Virus record (IMG/VR): IMGVR_UViG_3300024520_000441
Span: 1 to 26,007 of that record
DNA from: a virus
DNA length: 26,007 bases
Direction: 5' to 3' (one strand)
The first letter of the stretch is position 1. The number at the start of each line of letters is the position of its first letter. This document shows positions 15,292-23,210 of this stretch, in pieces. Under the pieces are notes generated by a model that was given only the letters and a program-made list of their open reading frames with translations, was not told where the DNA came from and ran no database searches. The position numbers were made by a program, and so were the translations under genes.

Positions 15292-17024
15292 GAGTGCAGT
15301 GCCCCTGGGCCGATATGGCAAAAATCACCACCCTGTTTTTGCTTCCACTTTTCTTTCAGCTGCTGTGCCTTGCGATACACGGGCGACTTGGACCTGTACC
15401 TGGAGGGGTCCACATATGCCTCCGGGCAGGTGAACACATAGCTCACTAAATACTCCAGCGCGTTCATCGCATCGTGCGTCCTGGAGTTTGCCGGTTCATC
15501 CAGAATTTGATCCAGTACTGTCTTTTTTCTGTAAGTACCAAATTCCCTCTGGGTGGCGTATGTACTATCCACCACAAGACGCAACCGTATTCTACCATTT
15601 TGGTCCGGACTCATCATCGTACGCACCTCGTTCGTGCGTGATTGAATCACGTTATTCCCTGGAATGAAGCCGTGAGAGGTGATTCGGCTTTTGTGGCCAC
15701 AGCGCTGAAAAGCGTCCTGGTAGAGGCCCATGATCGTGGAGCCCCGCCCGGCACCTACCCGTGTTTGGCGGCCCATATTGAAATCCATTACAAAAGCTTC
15801 GAAACGCCTTGTCATGTAAGGCTTTAGGGCGATGGCAAGTTCGTCCGCGCCGGCCTTTTTCAAGATGACCTCATTCTCGATAATGAGCACACCGCCCATA
15901 TCTTTTCCATTTACTTTGGGGGGTGGAACTACCCCTATAAGTGCTGCTGTCCTGGTGTGCGAAGGGTCGATCGCAAGATATCTGGTCCATTCGTCCGGAA
16001 ATTGCCCATGAGTGGTATAAATGTCACTCAGCACGTCCCCGCGATACTGCTCGGTAAATGGATCCTCTGGAATAATCTTGAATATCCCGTGCTTGGAGGG
16101 GATATAGTTATACATCGCCACCGTATCCAGCAAGAACTCCCCGTAGTCGCGGCTGCGACGATCCTCTTCCGAGTCCATTCGCCCAATCGCGTCTTCCTTA
16201 TCGGTACTTGGAATGAAGGGGTTATCTGAAAACCTAAGCACCACCTCGGACACTCGCGGATCATCAGCATCCGCCTGTTGATTCGCACGTTCGCTCATGG
16301 TAACAAGCGCATCGTTCGTCCCGTGCGGCCAAGCAGACCAAATGAGATGTCCGCTTTTGTCCGCAAGTCGATCCTGATACTCGGAAACGTGGTGAGAGAA
16401 TCGCAGATCCTCGTCTATCCAGATCAAGTCCACCGCGTCTCCTTGTTTGGCCTGGATGGCAGTCGACGGAAATGCGCAGATTTTCGTTTCCCCCCAGGGG
16501 CTGTTAACAACAACGGACTTGAAAATATTCTCCGCCCTATTTTCCCAGCCCCATGAGCCGGATTTGATCATCCTTTCTGGAATCATGGGACCTGCTGGCT
16601 GGGATTCATCAAACCTCGCCATATGCGCGGAGTTAGCCCGATTCAGCGCAAACCAGTTCCCGTCCTCCCCAGGCAGAACCCGAAAGTAGTCCGATTGAAA
16701 CAAAACCCGATGCAGCGTCTGACCAATATGTGCAAGATCCCAGCCAATAACCCAAACCAGCATGTTGGCCTTAGGGTATTTGCGAGGGAGCGGCTTGCCG
16801 TCTGGGCCGATGATGGGGACACCAGTAACGGCGCTCGCGAGTTCAGCCGAAGCGGCAACTGTTTTTCCACTACGCTTGCCACCACGGACAATGCGCTCCT
16901 TTGCCCTGGAGGTGTGGAATAGGAGTTGCTTGCCGATCGGCCGATAGCACCGAAGTGCCTCCATCTTCCGATGGCGAGTTTCCCCTACCAGATCAGTCAG
17001 TCGCTTCAGAACCTTCTGCTCCAT
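15288..17024 (-). CDS. terL: Terminase large subunit
   Basis: This is the ATP-driven packaging motor with a C-terminal nuclease. From ATG 17024 it has 578 residues. A TTG at 17063 would add 13 but lacks a ribosome site, while AGTGGAAG precedes the ATG. Walker A is GGKRSGKT (about residues 48-55) and Walker B with the catalytic acid is LIWIDED (about 200-206). The RNase H-like nuclease acids are likely in YLAIDPSHT (Asp about 353), FVMDFNMG (Asp about 414) and DAMNALEYL (Asp about 518). It overlaps the upstream zinc-ribbon gene by 32 bp and the downstream one by 4 bp, so the three are co-translated. Domains are in the usual order at a normal length. Confidence 0.9.
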   Translation of the reverse strand: MEQKVLKRLTDLVGETRHRKMEALRCYRPIGKQLLFHTSRAKERIVRGGKRSGKTVAASAELASAVTGVPIIGPDGKPLPRKYPKANMLVWVIGWDLAHIGQTLHRVLFQSDYFRVLPGEDGNWFALNRANSAHMARFDESQPAGPMIPERMIKSGSWGWENRAENIFKSVVVNSPWGETKICAFPSTAIQAKQGDAVDLIWIDEDLRFSHHVSEYQDRLADKSGHLIWSAWPHGTNDALVTMSERANQQADADDPRVSEVVLRFSDNPFIPSTDKEDAIGRMDSEEDRRSRDYGEFLLDTVAMYNYIPSKHGIFKIIPEDPFTEQYRGDVLSDIYTTHGQFPDEWTRYLAIDPSHTRTAALIGVVPPPKVNGKDMGGVLIIENEVILKKAGADELAIALKPYMTRRFEAFVMDFNMGRQTRVGAGRGSTIMGLYQDAFQRCGHKSRITSHGFIPGNNVIQSRTNEVRTMMSPDQNGRIRLRLVVDSTYATQREFGTYRKKTVLDQILDEPANSRTHDAMNALEYLVSYVFTCPEAYVDPSRYRSKSPVYRKAQQLKEKWKQKQGGDFCHIGPGALHS

Positions 17025-17586
17025 TTGCTTCCACTTCTGTTGGTTTCCCAGTGTCAGTGCCAAGCAGCAGCCCGGCCAATCCCTGCTCTATGCTGTCAAG
17101 GCCCTTGTCTCGAACCACCCGCTCGAACAAGGCGAGTACCTCTCCAGCAAGTTCCTCTTCTGTTAGGTTCACCGCGTCTGGTGCTGACTCTCGAAGGGTG
17201 GAAGAGTCGCGCACCAGACGCAGTATCGTCTCTCCAAACAGAATAACCGTAGCACTACCAGGAGATCGCTCTCGAGCGTCCCGATAATCCTCAACGAGCT
17301 CCTCGCAAAATCTCTCTAGCCCGCCGAGTTCCCTTACAACTCCGGCACAAACCTCGGAAATATGCGGTGCGAGAATAGCGTCCGGCCTGCTGCCGGCGAT
17401 CATTTCCCGAAAAACCTTGCGAGCCTTCTCACGAGACTCGGCATGTTCCCGCTTCATCGTCGCCTTGGTAATACACTGCCCGCAAGCTTGTACCTCTCCG
17501 TCCACTGCAGCCTCGGAAACAACCTCCTGGCAGACGGGACAAAAGACGTAGGTGGCTAGCTCGCCGGCGCTTCCGCCCTCAGACAT
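16993..17586 (-). CDS. Zinc-ribbon protein, candidate small terminase
   Basis: This 197-residue protein has an N-terminal zinc ribbon, CPVC at about 16-19 and CGQC at about 35-38. The rest is long acidic helices (REKARKVFREMIAG and later ELAGEVLALFERVVRDK). The location directly before the large terminase is the usual place of the small subunit, which recognises phage DNA. The usual N-terminal HTH is not obvious. The zinc ribbon could replace it, or this may be an unrelated protein. ATG 17586 has GGAG 8 nt upstream. It overlaps the neighbouring genes by 31 bp on one side and 32 bp on the other. Small-terminase function is inferred from position only. Confidence 0.55.
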   Translation of the reverse strand: MSEGGSAGELATYVFCPVCQEVVSEAAVDGEVQACGQCITKATMKREHAESREKARKVFREMIAGSRPDAILAPHISEVCAGVVRELGGLERFCEELVEDYRDARERSPGSATVILFGETILRLVRDSSTLRESAPDAVNLTEEELAGEVLALFERVVRDKGLDSIEQGLAGLLLGTDTGKPTEVEANGAEGSEATD

Positions 17587-19157
17587 TCCAGGTACTCCCG
17601 CTTCGAGATTAGCCAGATTGTAGTGCCTTCGAGCACTCGAATCGTTGCACGGTCATTAAACGCCTCATTCACCGCCTGAATCACACCTGGCCAGCCGTCG
17701 ATATAGTCGTGTCCACACAAAAAGCCGTCTTCCGCCACGTGAGGCAGCCATGCCTCAATATCAGCTTTCGCATCCTCGTACGAATGGCCAGCGTCAAGAA
17801 AGATCAGGTGCGCGTCTTGACGATCGAGTTCAGAGGCCAAGTCCCGCGATTCGCCGGCGAGGAGTTTGATTTCATTTCCCCAGTACTCGCCACAGTTTTT
17901 GACGAAATGCTGCTGAATCGCATCTGGCCCGAAAAAGTCGACAGCCTGCTTAATTGGATCCTCCGTGGATCCGCCGCTGAAGTCATCCACACAGAAAACG
18001 GTCCCGCTAGCACTTGAGAATCCATTGGCAATAGCTATGGCGGACTCTCCAACCCAGGAACCGACCTCTATCACCCGTAGTGATACCCCCTCGTTTTGCT
18101 GGGCAACTGTTTCGACAATATCTCGCAGCCTTTCGAGCTCCCGAATCGGAGTCTGGTGGCCAAGCGTTGTAACGGGGTGTTCAAAAATCACCCGCTGGCG
18201 AACAAGAACCCCGCTTGGACTGGAATCACCAGTTGGAACGCGGTACGACTCCTCCCATAGGGGGTCTAGTGCCGGTTCCGGCTCTGTTTCGACCGGTAGA
18301 TTCGTCACCGTCGCCAAATTACCGGTAAAGTCAAAGTCAACCAGCCGGTCGGCATGCTCGAAATTCCTGTTCATTGCATCGCGAAACCGTTCGTTTAGGT
18401 CGCTCGCCACCAATGGATGCGGCTTGCGGACCTCCTTAACCTTGGTGTGTCCAGCCCATGCGTCCCAGTTGCAAAAAACAACGGGACCTTCGTGTCGAGC
18501 CTGACCGTTCAGGGCCAAGTCCCGAAAATTGGTCACATCTTCCGTCGAGGCCTTCTCCGTCTGATACTTGTCCTTGTACTCATAGTAGAAATAGGGGGGG
18601 TCCATAAGCTCAAATATACCGGTCGTGTAGAGGGTCACTCCGGTGGGCCCCGCGGCAATTTCACGAATCCCGCCTTGGTAGCTGGCGGCATCTCGAGAAT
18701 ACCCCTCTACGCGAAAGGCGGAATGCGGACTGTTTTCATCGCCCTCCCAGTAAAAAACGTAGACATTTTCCGTCGGCGGAGGGCCGCAATATGGCGCACA
18801 AACCAAAGACGGGAGGCCCTTGCTGAGCCGCTCATATGCGAAATCGAACGAACTTTGCCAGAATGGCTTGGCGATCGAGTCCACTTTGAGTTCGCTATCT
18901 GGCACGTTGTCTGAATCCAACATGAATATCATGTCAAATCCATTCTCTTGTGCGATCTGGACGGAACGATTGCGCGTCATCGGAATCGGTGTGTCGGACA
19001 AAGTGGTGATGGCCGCGTGCTTAATGCGATCGTCTGCCTTGACCTCCGCCAAGGTCTTGGCAAACCACGGGGCATGAGACGGAAGAACCATCGGAACGCC
19101 GCCATTTCCGCCATATGCGAACTGGACAAACAGAACATTGACTCTCATGGGCTCCAT
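17556..19157 (-). CDS. Glycosyltransferase (GT-A) - methyltransferase fusion
   Basis: This 533-residue protein has two domains. Residues about 1-260 look like a GT-A glycosyltransferase, with a nucleotide-sugar fold (VNVLFVQFAYGGNG), the DxD motif DSDN at 81-84 (metal/UDP-sugar binding), and GPTGVTLYTTGIFELM at 171-186, like the acceptor-side loop of these enzymes. Residues about 340-520 form a class I SAM-dependent methyltransferase of the Methyltransf_24 type: EVGSWVGES (364-372), VDD (390-392), LIFLDAGHSYEDAKADI (451-467) and GFLCGHDY (478-485). It would add and methylate a sugar on a virion or host glycan. ATG 19157 has GGAG 7 nt upstream. It has its own promoter and lies after a terminator, so it is transcribed separately from the capsid genes. 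Confidence 0.8.
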   Translation of the reverse strand: MEPMRVNVLFVQFAYGGNGGVPMVLPSHAPWFAKTLAEVKADDRIKHAAITTLSDTPIPMTRNRSVQIAQENGFDMIFMLDSDNVPDSELKVDSIAKPFWQSSFDFAYERLSKGLPSLVCAPYCGPPPTENVYVFYWEGDENSPHSAFRVEGYSRDAASYQGGIREIAAGPTGVTLYTTGIFELMDPPYFYYEYKDKYQTEKASTEDVTNFRDLALNGQARHEGPVVFCNWDAWAGHTKVKEVRKPHPLVASDLNERFRDAMNRNFEHADRLVDFDFTGNLATVTNLPVETEPEPALDPLWEESYRVPTGDSSPSGVLVRQRVIFEHPVTTLGHQTPIRELERLRDIVETVAQQNEGVSLRVIEVGSWVGESAIAIANGFSSASGTVFCVDDFSGGSTEDPIKQAVDFFGPDAIQQHFVKNCGEYWGNEIKLLAGESRDLASELDRQDAHLIFLDAGHSYEDAKADIEAWLPHVAEDGFLCGHDYIDGWPGVIQAVNEAFNDRATIRVLEGTTIWLISKREYLECLRAEAPAS

Positions 19158-19213
19158 CGTGCATCTCCGAAAGATAGGGGTGGTTATCTCTCCTTATGTT
19201 ATCAACTTAGTAA

Positions 19214-19241
19214 ACATTAAGCAACCAGCAAGGCGTGTCAA
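19214..19241 (-). promoter_or_regulatory. Sigma70-like promoter for GT-MT/terminase operon
   Basis: On the minus strand a perfect TTGACA (19236-19241) is followed, after 16 bp, by TAATGT (19214-19219). It lies just past the terminator of the capsid operon and about 57 bp before the fusion gene. The -35 is exact. The -10 matches at only half the positions, so this is moderate evidence. Confidence 0.45.
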
Positions 19242-19245
19242 GCAT

Positions 19246-19277
19246 AAAAAACGGCCCAGGGCGTATTACCCTGAGCC
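19246..19277 (-). terminator. Rho-independent terminator of capsid operon
   Basis: On the minus strand GGCTCAGGG pairs with CCCTGGGCC (one G-T pair) across a 7-nt loop, followed by G and six Ts. It is 38 bp after the stop of the 206-residue gene, so it should end the scaffold-capsid-decoration transcript. High-level capsid transcription would be isolated from the terminase genes by it. Confidence 0.8.
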
Positions 19278-19314
19278 GCCCCGGCACAGCACTGCTGGCC
19301 CACCCCGATGGAAT

Positions 19315-19935
19315 CTATTTGAGGATATCCAGGTCCACCAAGACATCACCCGTGGTTTGACTGGACGATACGGCGCTAAGCGCACGACCCACGCGGTTGA
19401 TTAACTGCGCCTTTACATCCGTGACACTGGAGGTTGCAATGAGCGGACGAGCCCTACCTGCCGTGGTGCAGTTCGTGGTTGCCGCTGTCAGGCAGTGAAG
19501 AGCATCGCCCTCTGAAACGTCGACAACCTGGCCGACAGGCATATTCAGGAGGCCCGGGCCCTTAACCTGAATCCAGAGAAGGTCCTCGTCTCGAGCCCCA
19601 GAGCTGGAGAGGAACTCATCTGTCACCCCGGCGGCCTGCTCGCTTGTCGCCTCCGTGTAGCCGTTGATTCTCCGACCCACGAAACCAGTGGCCCAGGCAA
19701 CAAGCCGCTTGGGCAACACGGTGAAGCCGGATACGTTTCGCACACAGATGCACGTCACCACACGATCGCTTCGCTGCGACTTGATCCCCGGACTCCCAGA
19801 TGTGGAGTCAACGTCCTTGAAGTGCTTCATCTGGCCTTCGAGCCCCACGGAAACACCATAAGACGATGAAAGAGTCTTGTTTGGACCGTTATACGTGGAT
19901 CCTCGCGGAAAAAGACCAGTTACATTGTCAGCCAT
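19315..19935 (-). CDS. Capsid decoration / head protein candidate
   Basis: This 206-residue protein follows the major capsid gene by about 80 bp. It is predicted beta-rich: PKRLVAWATGFVGRRING, then DEDLLWIQVKGPGLLNMPV and GDALHCLTAATTN. The mid-region (VQLKGPG-like strand, GDAL, then a Thr/Asn-rich stretch and RALS at the C-terminus) resembles trimeric decoration (head fibre / capsid-stabilising) proteins of siphoviruses that bind the capsid lattice. The ATG at 19935 has GGAG upstream (GAAAGGAGCC). It ends just before the terminator, so it is the last gene of the capsid transcript. The role is inferred from position and beta content. Confidence 0.6.
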   Translation of the reverse strand: MADNVTGLFPRGSTYNGPNKTLSSSYGVSVGLEGQMKHFKDVDSTSGSPGIKSQRSDRVVTCICVRNVSGFTVLPKRLVAWATGFVGRRINGYTEATSEQAAGVTDEFLSSSGARDEDLLWIQVKGPGLLNMPVGQVVDVSEGDALHCLTAATTNCTTAGRARPLIATSSVTDVKAQLINRVGRALSAVSSSQTTGDVLVDLDILK

Positions 19936-19958
19936 TTTGATGGCTCCTTTCTTGCACG

Positions 19959-20011
19959 GCCTTTTTCAAGGCGGCAGTTTTGTTCTTCTGAGCGGATGGC
20001 AATCACCATCC
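19959..20011 (-). promoter_or_regulatory. Two hairpins between capsid and decoration genes
   Basis: On the minus strand GGATGG-TGATTG-CCATCC (19994-20011) is a 6-bp stem, and GCCTT-GAAA-AAGGC (19959-19972) is a 5-bp stem with a GNRA tetraloop. The second lies upstream of the GAAAGGAGCC ribosome site. No T-run follows either, so they are not terminators. They may set the ratio of capsid to decoration protein, or shield or process the mRNA. Confidence 0.45.
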
Positions 20012-20018
20012 CTCGTAA

Positions 20019-21128
20019 CTACGCGTCGTTATTCAGCCTTGCGACGTGCCTCGGATTCCACTTCGCGTTGCCGTAGAAGCCACAGCCCCACAGGTAGCTC
20101 CACATGGTTCGCGGGTCCTTGTCCGGCCCCTCGCCCCAAAACAACTCAGGCATGATCGAACTGATGGTTACCTCGTCCAAATTCAACATATAGCCCTTAT
20201 TGGCAGGGCAGTCGAAATCGGCGGAGATAGCAACGCCATCCTGGTTTAAGACATTTCCAGCAAACCCAAGATCCTGAGCGGCCTTGTGCGGAATGTTGAT
20301 CCGCCGAGTGGCTTCCTCGTGGTTCTTGTAGCCCTGGAAAAGGTTCGGCGCCAGGACACAAATGTCCGGCATGCCGGCTTTTCCGCCAGTAACCGTCAGC
20401 CAAGTAATCGTCTGGCTGATGACCCTCCAGCAGTTGTCCTCCCAGAGAACAGAACCCGTCCCCCAATTAGAGGCGCTCCAGTTGACGAGCTTGGCGCTCA
20501 AGTAATCGTACTCGGAGTCGCCTTGACCGTCCGGCCAATCCACCGCCAAAGTGGCGTTAGGATACGTGCTCAGGTTGCTTGACCAGCTTCCGCCCTGGTC
20601 CGCTTGGTCGGTATCAAGCCCCCCATAGGAGTCGTTATTTGAACTGATCCGATTGGTTGCCGCAGTATTGGCCGCTGTGAGGAACGTATCCAGGCCGTGG
20701 ATGTTATTCTCCCGGCCGCTACTGGAGCCGTTCTTGTAGAGTTCCCCGCAGAAGTTATTCTGCAGGGACTTCATCAACCGGTTGTTCTTCGTCTGGAAGA
20801 GGTTGATGAGCTGCTCCTCCCCGGCATTCATCGCCTTTTGCTTTTTGGTCAGCGTGTCTGTCGCCACATAGCCTCGCCAGTCGATTTCCAACTGCCGGAA
20901 GGCATCGTGGTTTGAGAAGTCGATCTGACCGCCGTCCGCATGGCTATTCACCACCGGCTGACTGAATTCGACCTGCCATTTGCAAACATCACCACTCGCA
21001 TTGCGCTCGATTCGCCCCTTGCTGCGCAGCATCGCAAGCAGAAGCCGAGACCTGAGGGTAAGGTCGCTGGCTCCCTTCATATAGCGCGGGCGGGTTGTGT
21101 TGACGATGCCAATCCATTCGTCTGCCAT
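20019..21128 (-). CDS. Major capsid protein
   Basis: This 369-residue protein follows the scaffold-like gene. Its sequence has the make-up of an HK97-fold coat protein: a long N-terminal helix-strand region (RYMKGASDLTLRSRLLLAML), an E-loop-like segment (RIERNASGDVCKWQVEFS), and the helix-rich stretch TLTKKQKAMNAGEEQLINLF followed by KSLQNNFCGELYKNG, which I associate with a phage capsid group. Later strands (GMPDICVLAPNLFQGYKNH) suit the A-domain. The ATG at 21128 follows AAAGGG. The scaffold, MCP and decoration order, with its own terminator, supports the call. The group is recalled from memory, not aligned. Confidence 0.75.
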   Translation of the reverse strand: MADEWIGIVNTTRPRYMKGASDLTLRSRLLLAMLRSKGRIERNASGDVCKWQVEFSQPVVNSHADGGQIDFSNHDAFRQLEIDWRGYVATDTLTKKQKAMNAGEEQLINLFQTKNNRLMKSLQNNFCGELYKNGSSSGRENNIHGLDTFLTAANTAATNRISSNNDSYGGLDTDQADQGGSWSSNLSTYPNATLAVDWPDGQGDSEYDYLSAKLVNWSASNWGTGSVLWEDNCWRVISQTITWLTVTGGKAGMPDICVLAPNLFQGYKNHEEATRRINIPHKAAQDLGFAGNVLNQDGVAISADFDCPANKGYMLNLDEVTISSIMPELFWGEGPDKDPRTMWSYLWGCGFYGNAKWNPRHVARLNNDA

Positions 21129-21168
21129 TGTCTTACCCTTTATTGAGGAGGAATAGGTTTGTCATAAG

Positions 21169-22323
21169 CTACGTAACACCGGCCTTTTTGGCCGCAACTG
21201 TAAACATGTTCTCGAGTTCCGTATTGTCTCGAGCCACGGGGTCCTGCCCTTCACCCTCCGCATAAGCACCAGGGGAGGGGTTGTGTCCAGCCTTGGCAAT
21301 CGCCTCCTGCATGAAAGAGGCCGGCTTCTCGCTCTCCGGCGTGGGCGTCGGCACAGGGGCGCCATTGCCCTCTTTTGGAGTAGCGGTCGGCAAAAGAGAC
21401 CGGGTCATTTGCGATGCCAGTCTCAGGATCTGATCCGTGTCATTCACTCCGCTTTGGCGGAGCTCCTGAGCGGCCTGGATAAAGGCCTCGCCATACGCCG
21501 TTGCCTTGGGATTGCCGTAGATATCGTTGATCACCTTGTCATTACCGTCATGCTCATATAGGAGCTTGGAGTTTTCAGCTTCCCAGCCAGTCATGCTCTG
21601 GGAACTGTCATATTCTCCCAGGGTCTTTTGCACCCGCTCCTCAATCAATCGGCTGAGCGGTTCCTGGAACGCGTCCCATGTCGTCTGGAATGGGTTGTTA
21701 ACCAGTGTTTCCAGCGCTTGGCGCTGCCAGACGCGATGGGCGTTCATGCCCTGTAGAACATTGGGGGGCACGTTCAGGTGCTGACCTTCAGCGGGTACGA
21801 ACTGACCATTTGGATCCTGCTGGATCATCCCGGACTGCAGGAACGCGTCCCAGCCCTGCTCGTACTCCGGTTGTTTCCATGAGTTTGTGAAGTGCTCCCC
21901 TACATCCCATGGCTTCTCTGTCTTTTGCTCAGGCGCGGGAGATGGGTCTTGGGCCTGCTGCTGCTGAAATTCTCGAAATTGCCGATCGTACGGCAGGACT
22001 TGACGGCCGTAATCGGCATATTGCCGCAGCTCCTGTGATTGCTTATGAAGACCAGCAATCAAGGCCGCGTCGTCCTCGTACCCGCTCGTATCCACTCCAG
22101 CTTCCTGGGCAGCCAGAAAGGCAGAAGAAATAGCAGGTCCCGCAGGCGGAGACTCTACGGAACCTGCGGGCGGAGATGGAGATGCGTCGGCTGGGGGTGT
22201 TGCTGGCTCTGGGCTCTTGGTCGCCCCGGTTGCGGCCTCGGCTGCCGCATCCGTGAAAGCACTCTCGTAGTTTTCCGGTAATTCTTGTACATCTGGTGCG
22301 GGGTCGGTCATTTCTGCAGGCAT
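21169..22323 (-). CDS. Scaffolding protein candidate
   Basis: This 384-residue protein lies immediately upstream of the capsid gene and is the first gene of the leftward transcript. It is acidic, with a Pro/Ala/Ser-rich disordered N-terminal third (PATPPADASPSPPAGSVESP) and long helices in the centre. A Gln-rich stretch (FREFQQQQAQDPSPAPEQK) lies in the middle, and the C-terminus is helical and basic-tailed (DNTELENMFTVAAKKAGVT). This is the usual make-up of phage scaffolds: mostly helical, with a basic C-terminal coat-binding tail, lost from the mature head. ATG 22323 has GGAG 8 nt upstream. A second ATG at 22311 is also possible. The role is inferred from composition and position. Confidence 0.7.
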   Translation of the reverse strand: MPAEMTDPAPDVQELPENYESAFTDAAAEAATGATKSPEPATPPADASPSPPAGSVESPPAGPAISSAFLAAQEAGVDTSGYEDDAALIAGLHKQSQELRQYADYGRQVLPYDRQFREFQQQQAQDPSPAPEQKTEKPWDVGEHFTNSWKQPEYEQGWDAFLQSGMIQQDPNGQFVPAEGQHLNVPPNVLQGMNAHRVWQRQALETLVNNPFQTTWDAFQEPLSRLIEERVQKTLGEYDSSQSMTGWEAENSKLLYEHDGNDKVINDIYGNPKATAYGEAFIQAAQELRQSGVNDTDQILRLASQMTRSLLPTATPKEGNGAPVPTPTPESEKPASFMQEAIAKAGHNPSPGAYAEGEGQDPVARDNTELENMFTVAAKKAGVT

Positions 22324-22362
22324 TTATTTCTCCAGGTTCGGGGTGGGTGATACCTTCACTCC

Positions 22363-22429
22363 TATCAGATTTCCGCTGAAAAAGATCTACCGTCAACCAA
22401 GGGGTGTACATGATCGACCGAATCTGATA
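22363..22429. promoter_or_regulatory. Inverted AATCTGATA operator pair in divergent control region
   Basis: TATCAGATT (22363-22371) and AATCTGATA (22421-22429) are perfect reverse complements, 49 bp apart, between the two divergent operons. Read outward, each continues similarly: AATCTGATAGGAGTGAA leftward and AATCTGATAAGATGAA rightward. They lie 40 and 53 bp from the respective start codons. A shared regulator or a phage-specific promoter element is likely. Confidence 0.5.
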
Positions 22430-22433
22430 AGAT
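22405..22433 (+). promoter_or_regulatory. Candidate promoter of the rightward operon
   Basis: TGTACA (22405-22410) and TAAGAT (22428-22433) are 17 bp apart, with TGA just before the -10 (extended form). The right AATCTGATA box overlaps the -10, so binding there could control it. The match is 4 of 6 at each hexamer. Confidence 0.4.
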
Positions 22434-22481
22434 GAAATCGAGGCTGATATTTTGCTGATTTGAGCGAGGTTGACGAGATCG

Positions 22482-22727
22482 ATGGCGGAGATTTTCAGGA
22501 TGGAACGTGAGATTTTTCACGAAAAACTATATTTATTCAAAGAAATCGCAAGAGAACGAGGCGTCTTTCCGTGGACGGTTTCCTACCAAACCGTCCGCAG
22601 GTATGCCGTCGAAGGTCGTGTCAACCTTAGCGGAATTACCGTATTTCTGGACTCACTCAAGACACCCACTGGACGCGCCACCAGCCGAGAGGCTTGCAGG
22701 CGATTTATCCACGACCTGAATACTTGA
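22482..22727 (+). CDS. DUF1580-like small protein (HTH/excisionase-like)
   Basis: This protein has 81 residues from ATG 22482. A TTG at 22470 and an ATG at 22500 are other options, and none has a strong ribosome site. After a charged N-terminus (MAEIFRMEREIFHEKLYLFK) comes VSYQTVRRYAVEGR, then LDSLKTPTGRATSREACRRF and IHDLN. This pattern (S-x-x-T-V-R-R-W/Y ... G-R ... L-x-S-L-K-T-P-x-G-R-x-T-S-R-E-A ... F) matches DUF1580, a MerR/excisionase-like winged helix first described from Rhodopirellula baltica. It is the first gene of the rightward operon, so regulation of the phage switch or of the operon is a reasonable guess. The match is from memory. Confidence 0.65.
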   Translation: MAEIFRMEREIFHEKLYLFKEIARERGVFPWTVSYQTVRRYAVEGRVNLSGITVFLDSLKTPTGRATSREACRRFIHDLNT

Positions 22728-22743
22728 CTCAAGGGGGATAGCC

Positions 22744-22932
22744 ATGTATTCTCACGAGACCCTGTCAGATCAGATAGTTTCCATTGTCGAGCAGCATTGC
22801 ATACGACCAGACGGTCTGGATGCTGAGCGGGCGAAGTGCCTGGTTTTGCACTGTCTTCGACAGCAAGCGGAGCGGGATCAAGATGTCAGCGGAGAAGCCA
22901 GCGGAAGTGCGGCCGTGTCCCCTGTGTGGTAA
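22744..22932 (+). CDS. Hypothetical small protein
   Basis: This 62-residue protein starts at ATG 22744 with AGGGGGATA 4 nt upstream, 16 bp after the DUF1580-like stop. It is polar and helical, with MYSHETLSDQIVSIVEQH and CLVLHCLRQQAERD; the last 15 residues look disordered. It overlaps the following zinc-finger gene by 50 bp in another frame. No family recognised. Confidence 0.55.
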   Translation: MYSHETLSDQIVSIVEQHCIRPDGLDAERAKCLVLHCLRQQAERDQDVSGEASGSAAVSPVW

Positions 22933-23194
22933 AAAACTCAATCCGCCGTACGAGACGCACAGCAGCCTGTGGCTCCTGCGGCATCTCACCCAAAGCCACC
23001 TGGATCACGCCTCTCGAGACACGAACTCTTCTGCCGTAAAGTGTGTTTGCGGCAAGATGTTTCGCGGTACGTACTCTTGGTGCAAACATATCGACTCGCT
23101 TAGCGAACGGGGGTGTCGTCGGCATTACGGTACCGGTGCTGATGGAGCAAGTTCCCGACTGGTTTATCGCGCACGTAATGCCATGTGGTCTTGA
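22883..23194 (+). CDS. C2H2-like zinc-finger protein
   Basis: This protein has 103 residues from ATG 22883. It contains two Cys/His modules. The first is CPLCGKKLNPPYETHSSLWL followed by RHLTQSH (about residues 12-40). The second is CVCGKMF, then WCKHI and CRRHY (about 54-82). This is the layout of two tandem classical-type zinc fingers, rare in phage proteins. The first has C-x2-C ... H-x4-H spacing. It probably binds DNA or another protein. It overlaps the previous gene by 50 bp and is 16 bp before the HExxH gene. The alternative longer frame starting near 22784 was not chosen because it overlaps more and has no ribosome site. Confidence 0.6.
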   Translation: MSAEKPAEVRPCPLCGKKLNPPYETHSSLWLLRHLTQSHLDHASRDTNSSAVKCVCGKMFRGTYSWCKHIDSLSERGCRRHYGTGADGASSRLVYRARNAMWS

Positions 23195-23210
23195 CTGCTG
23201 CGGAGAAGGC

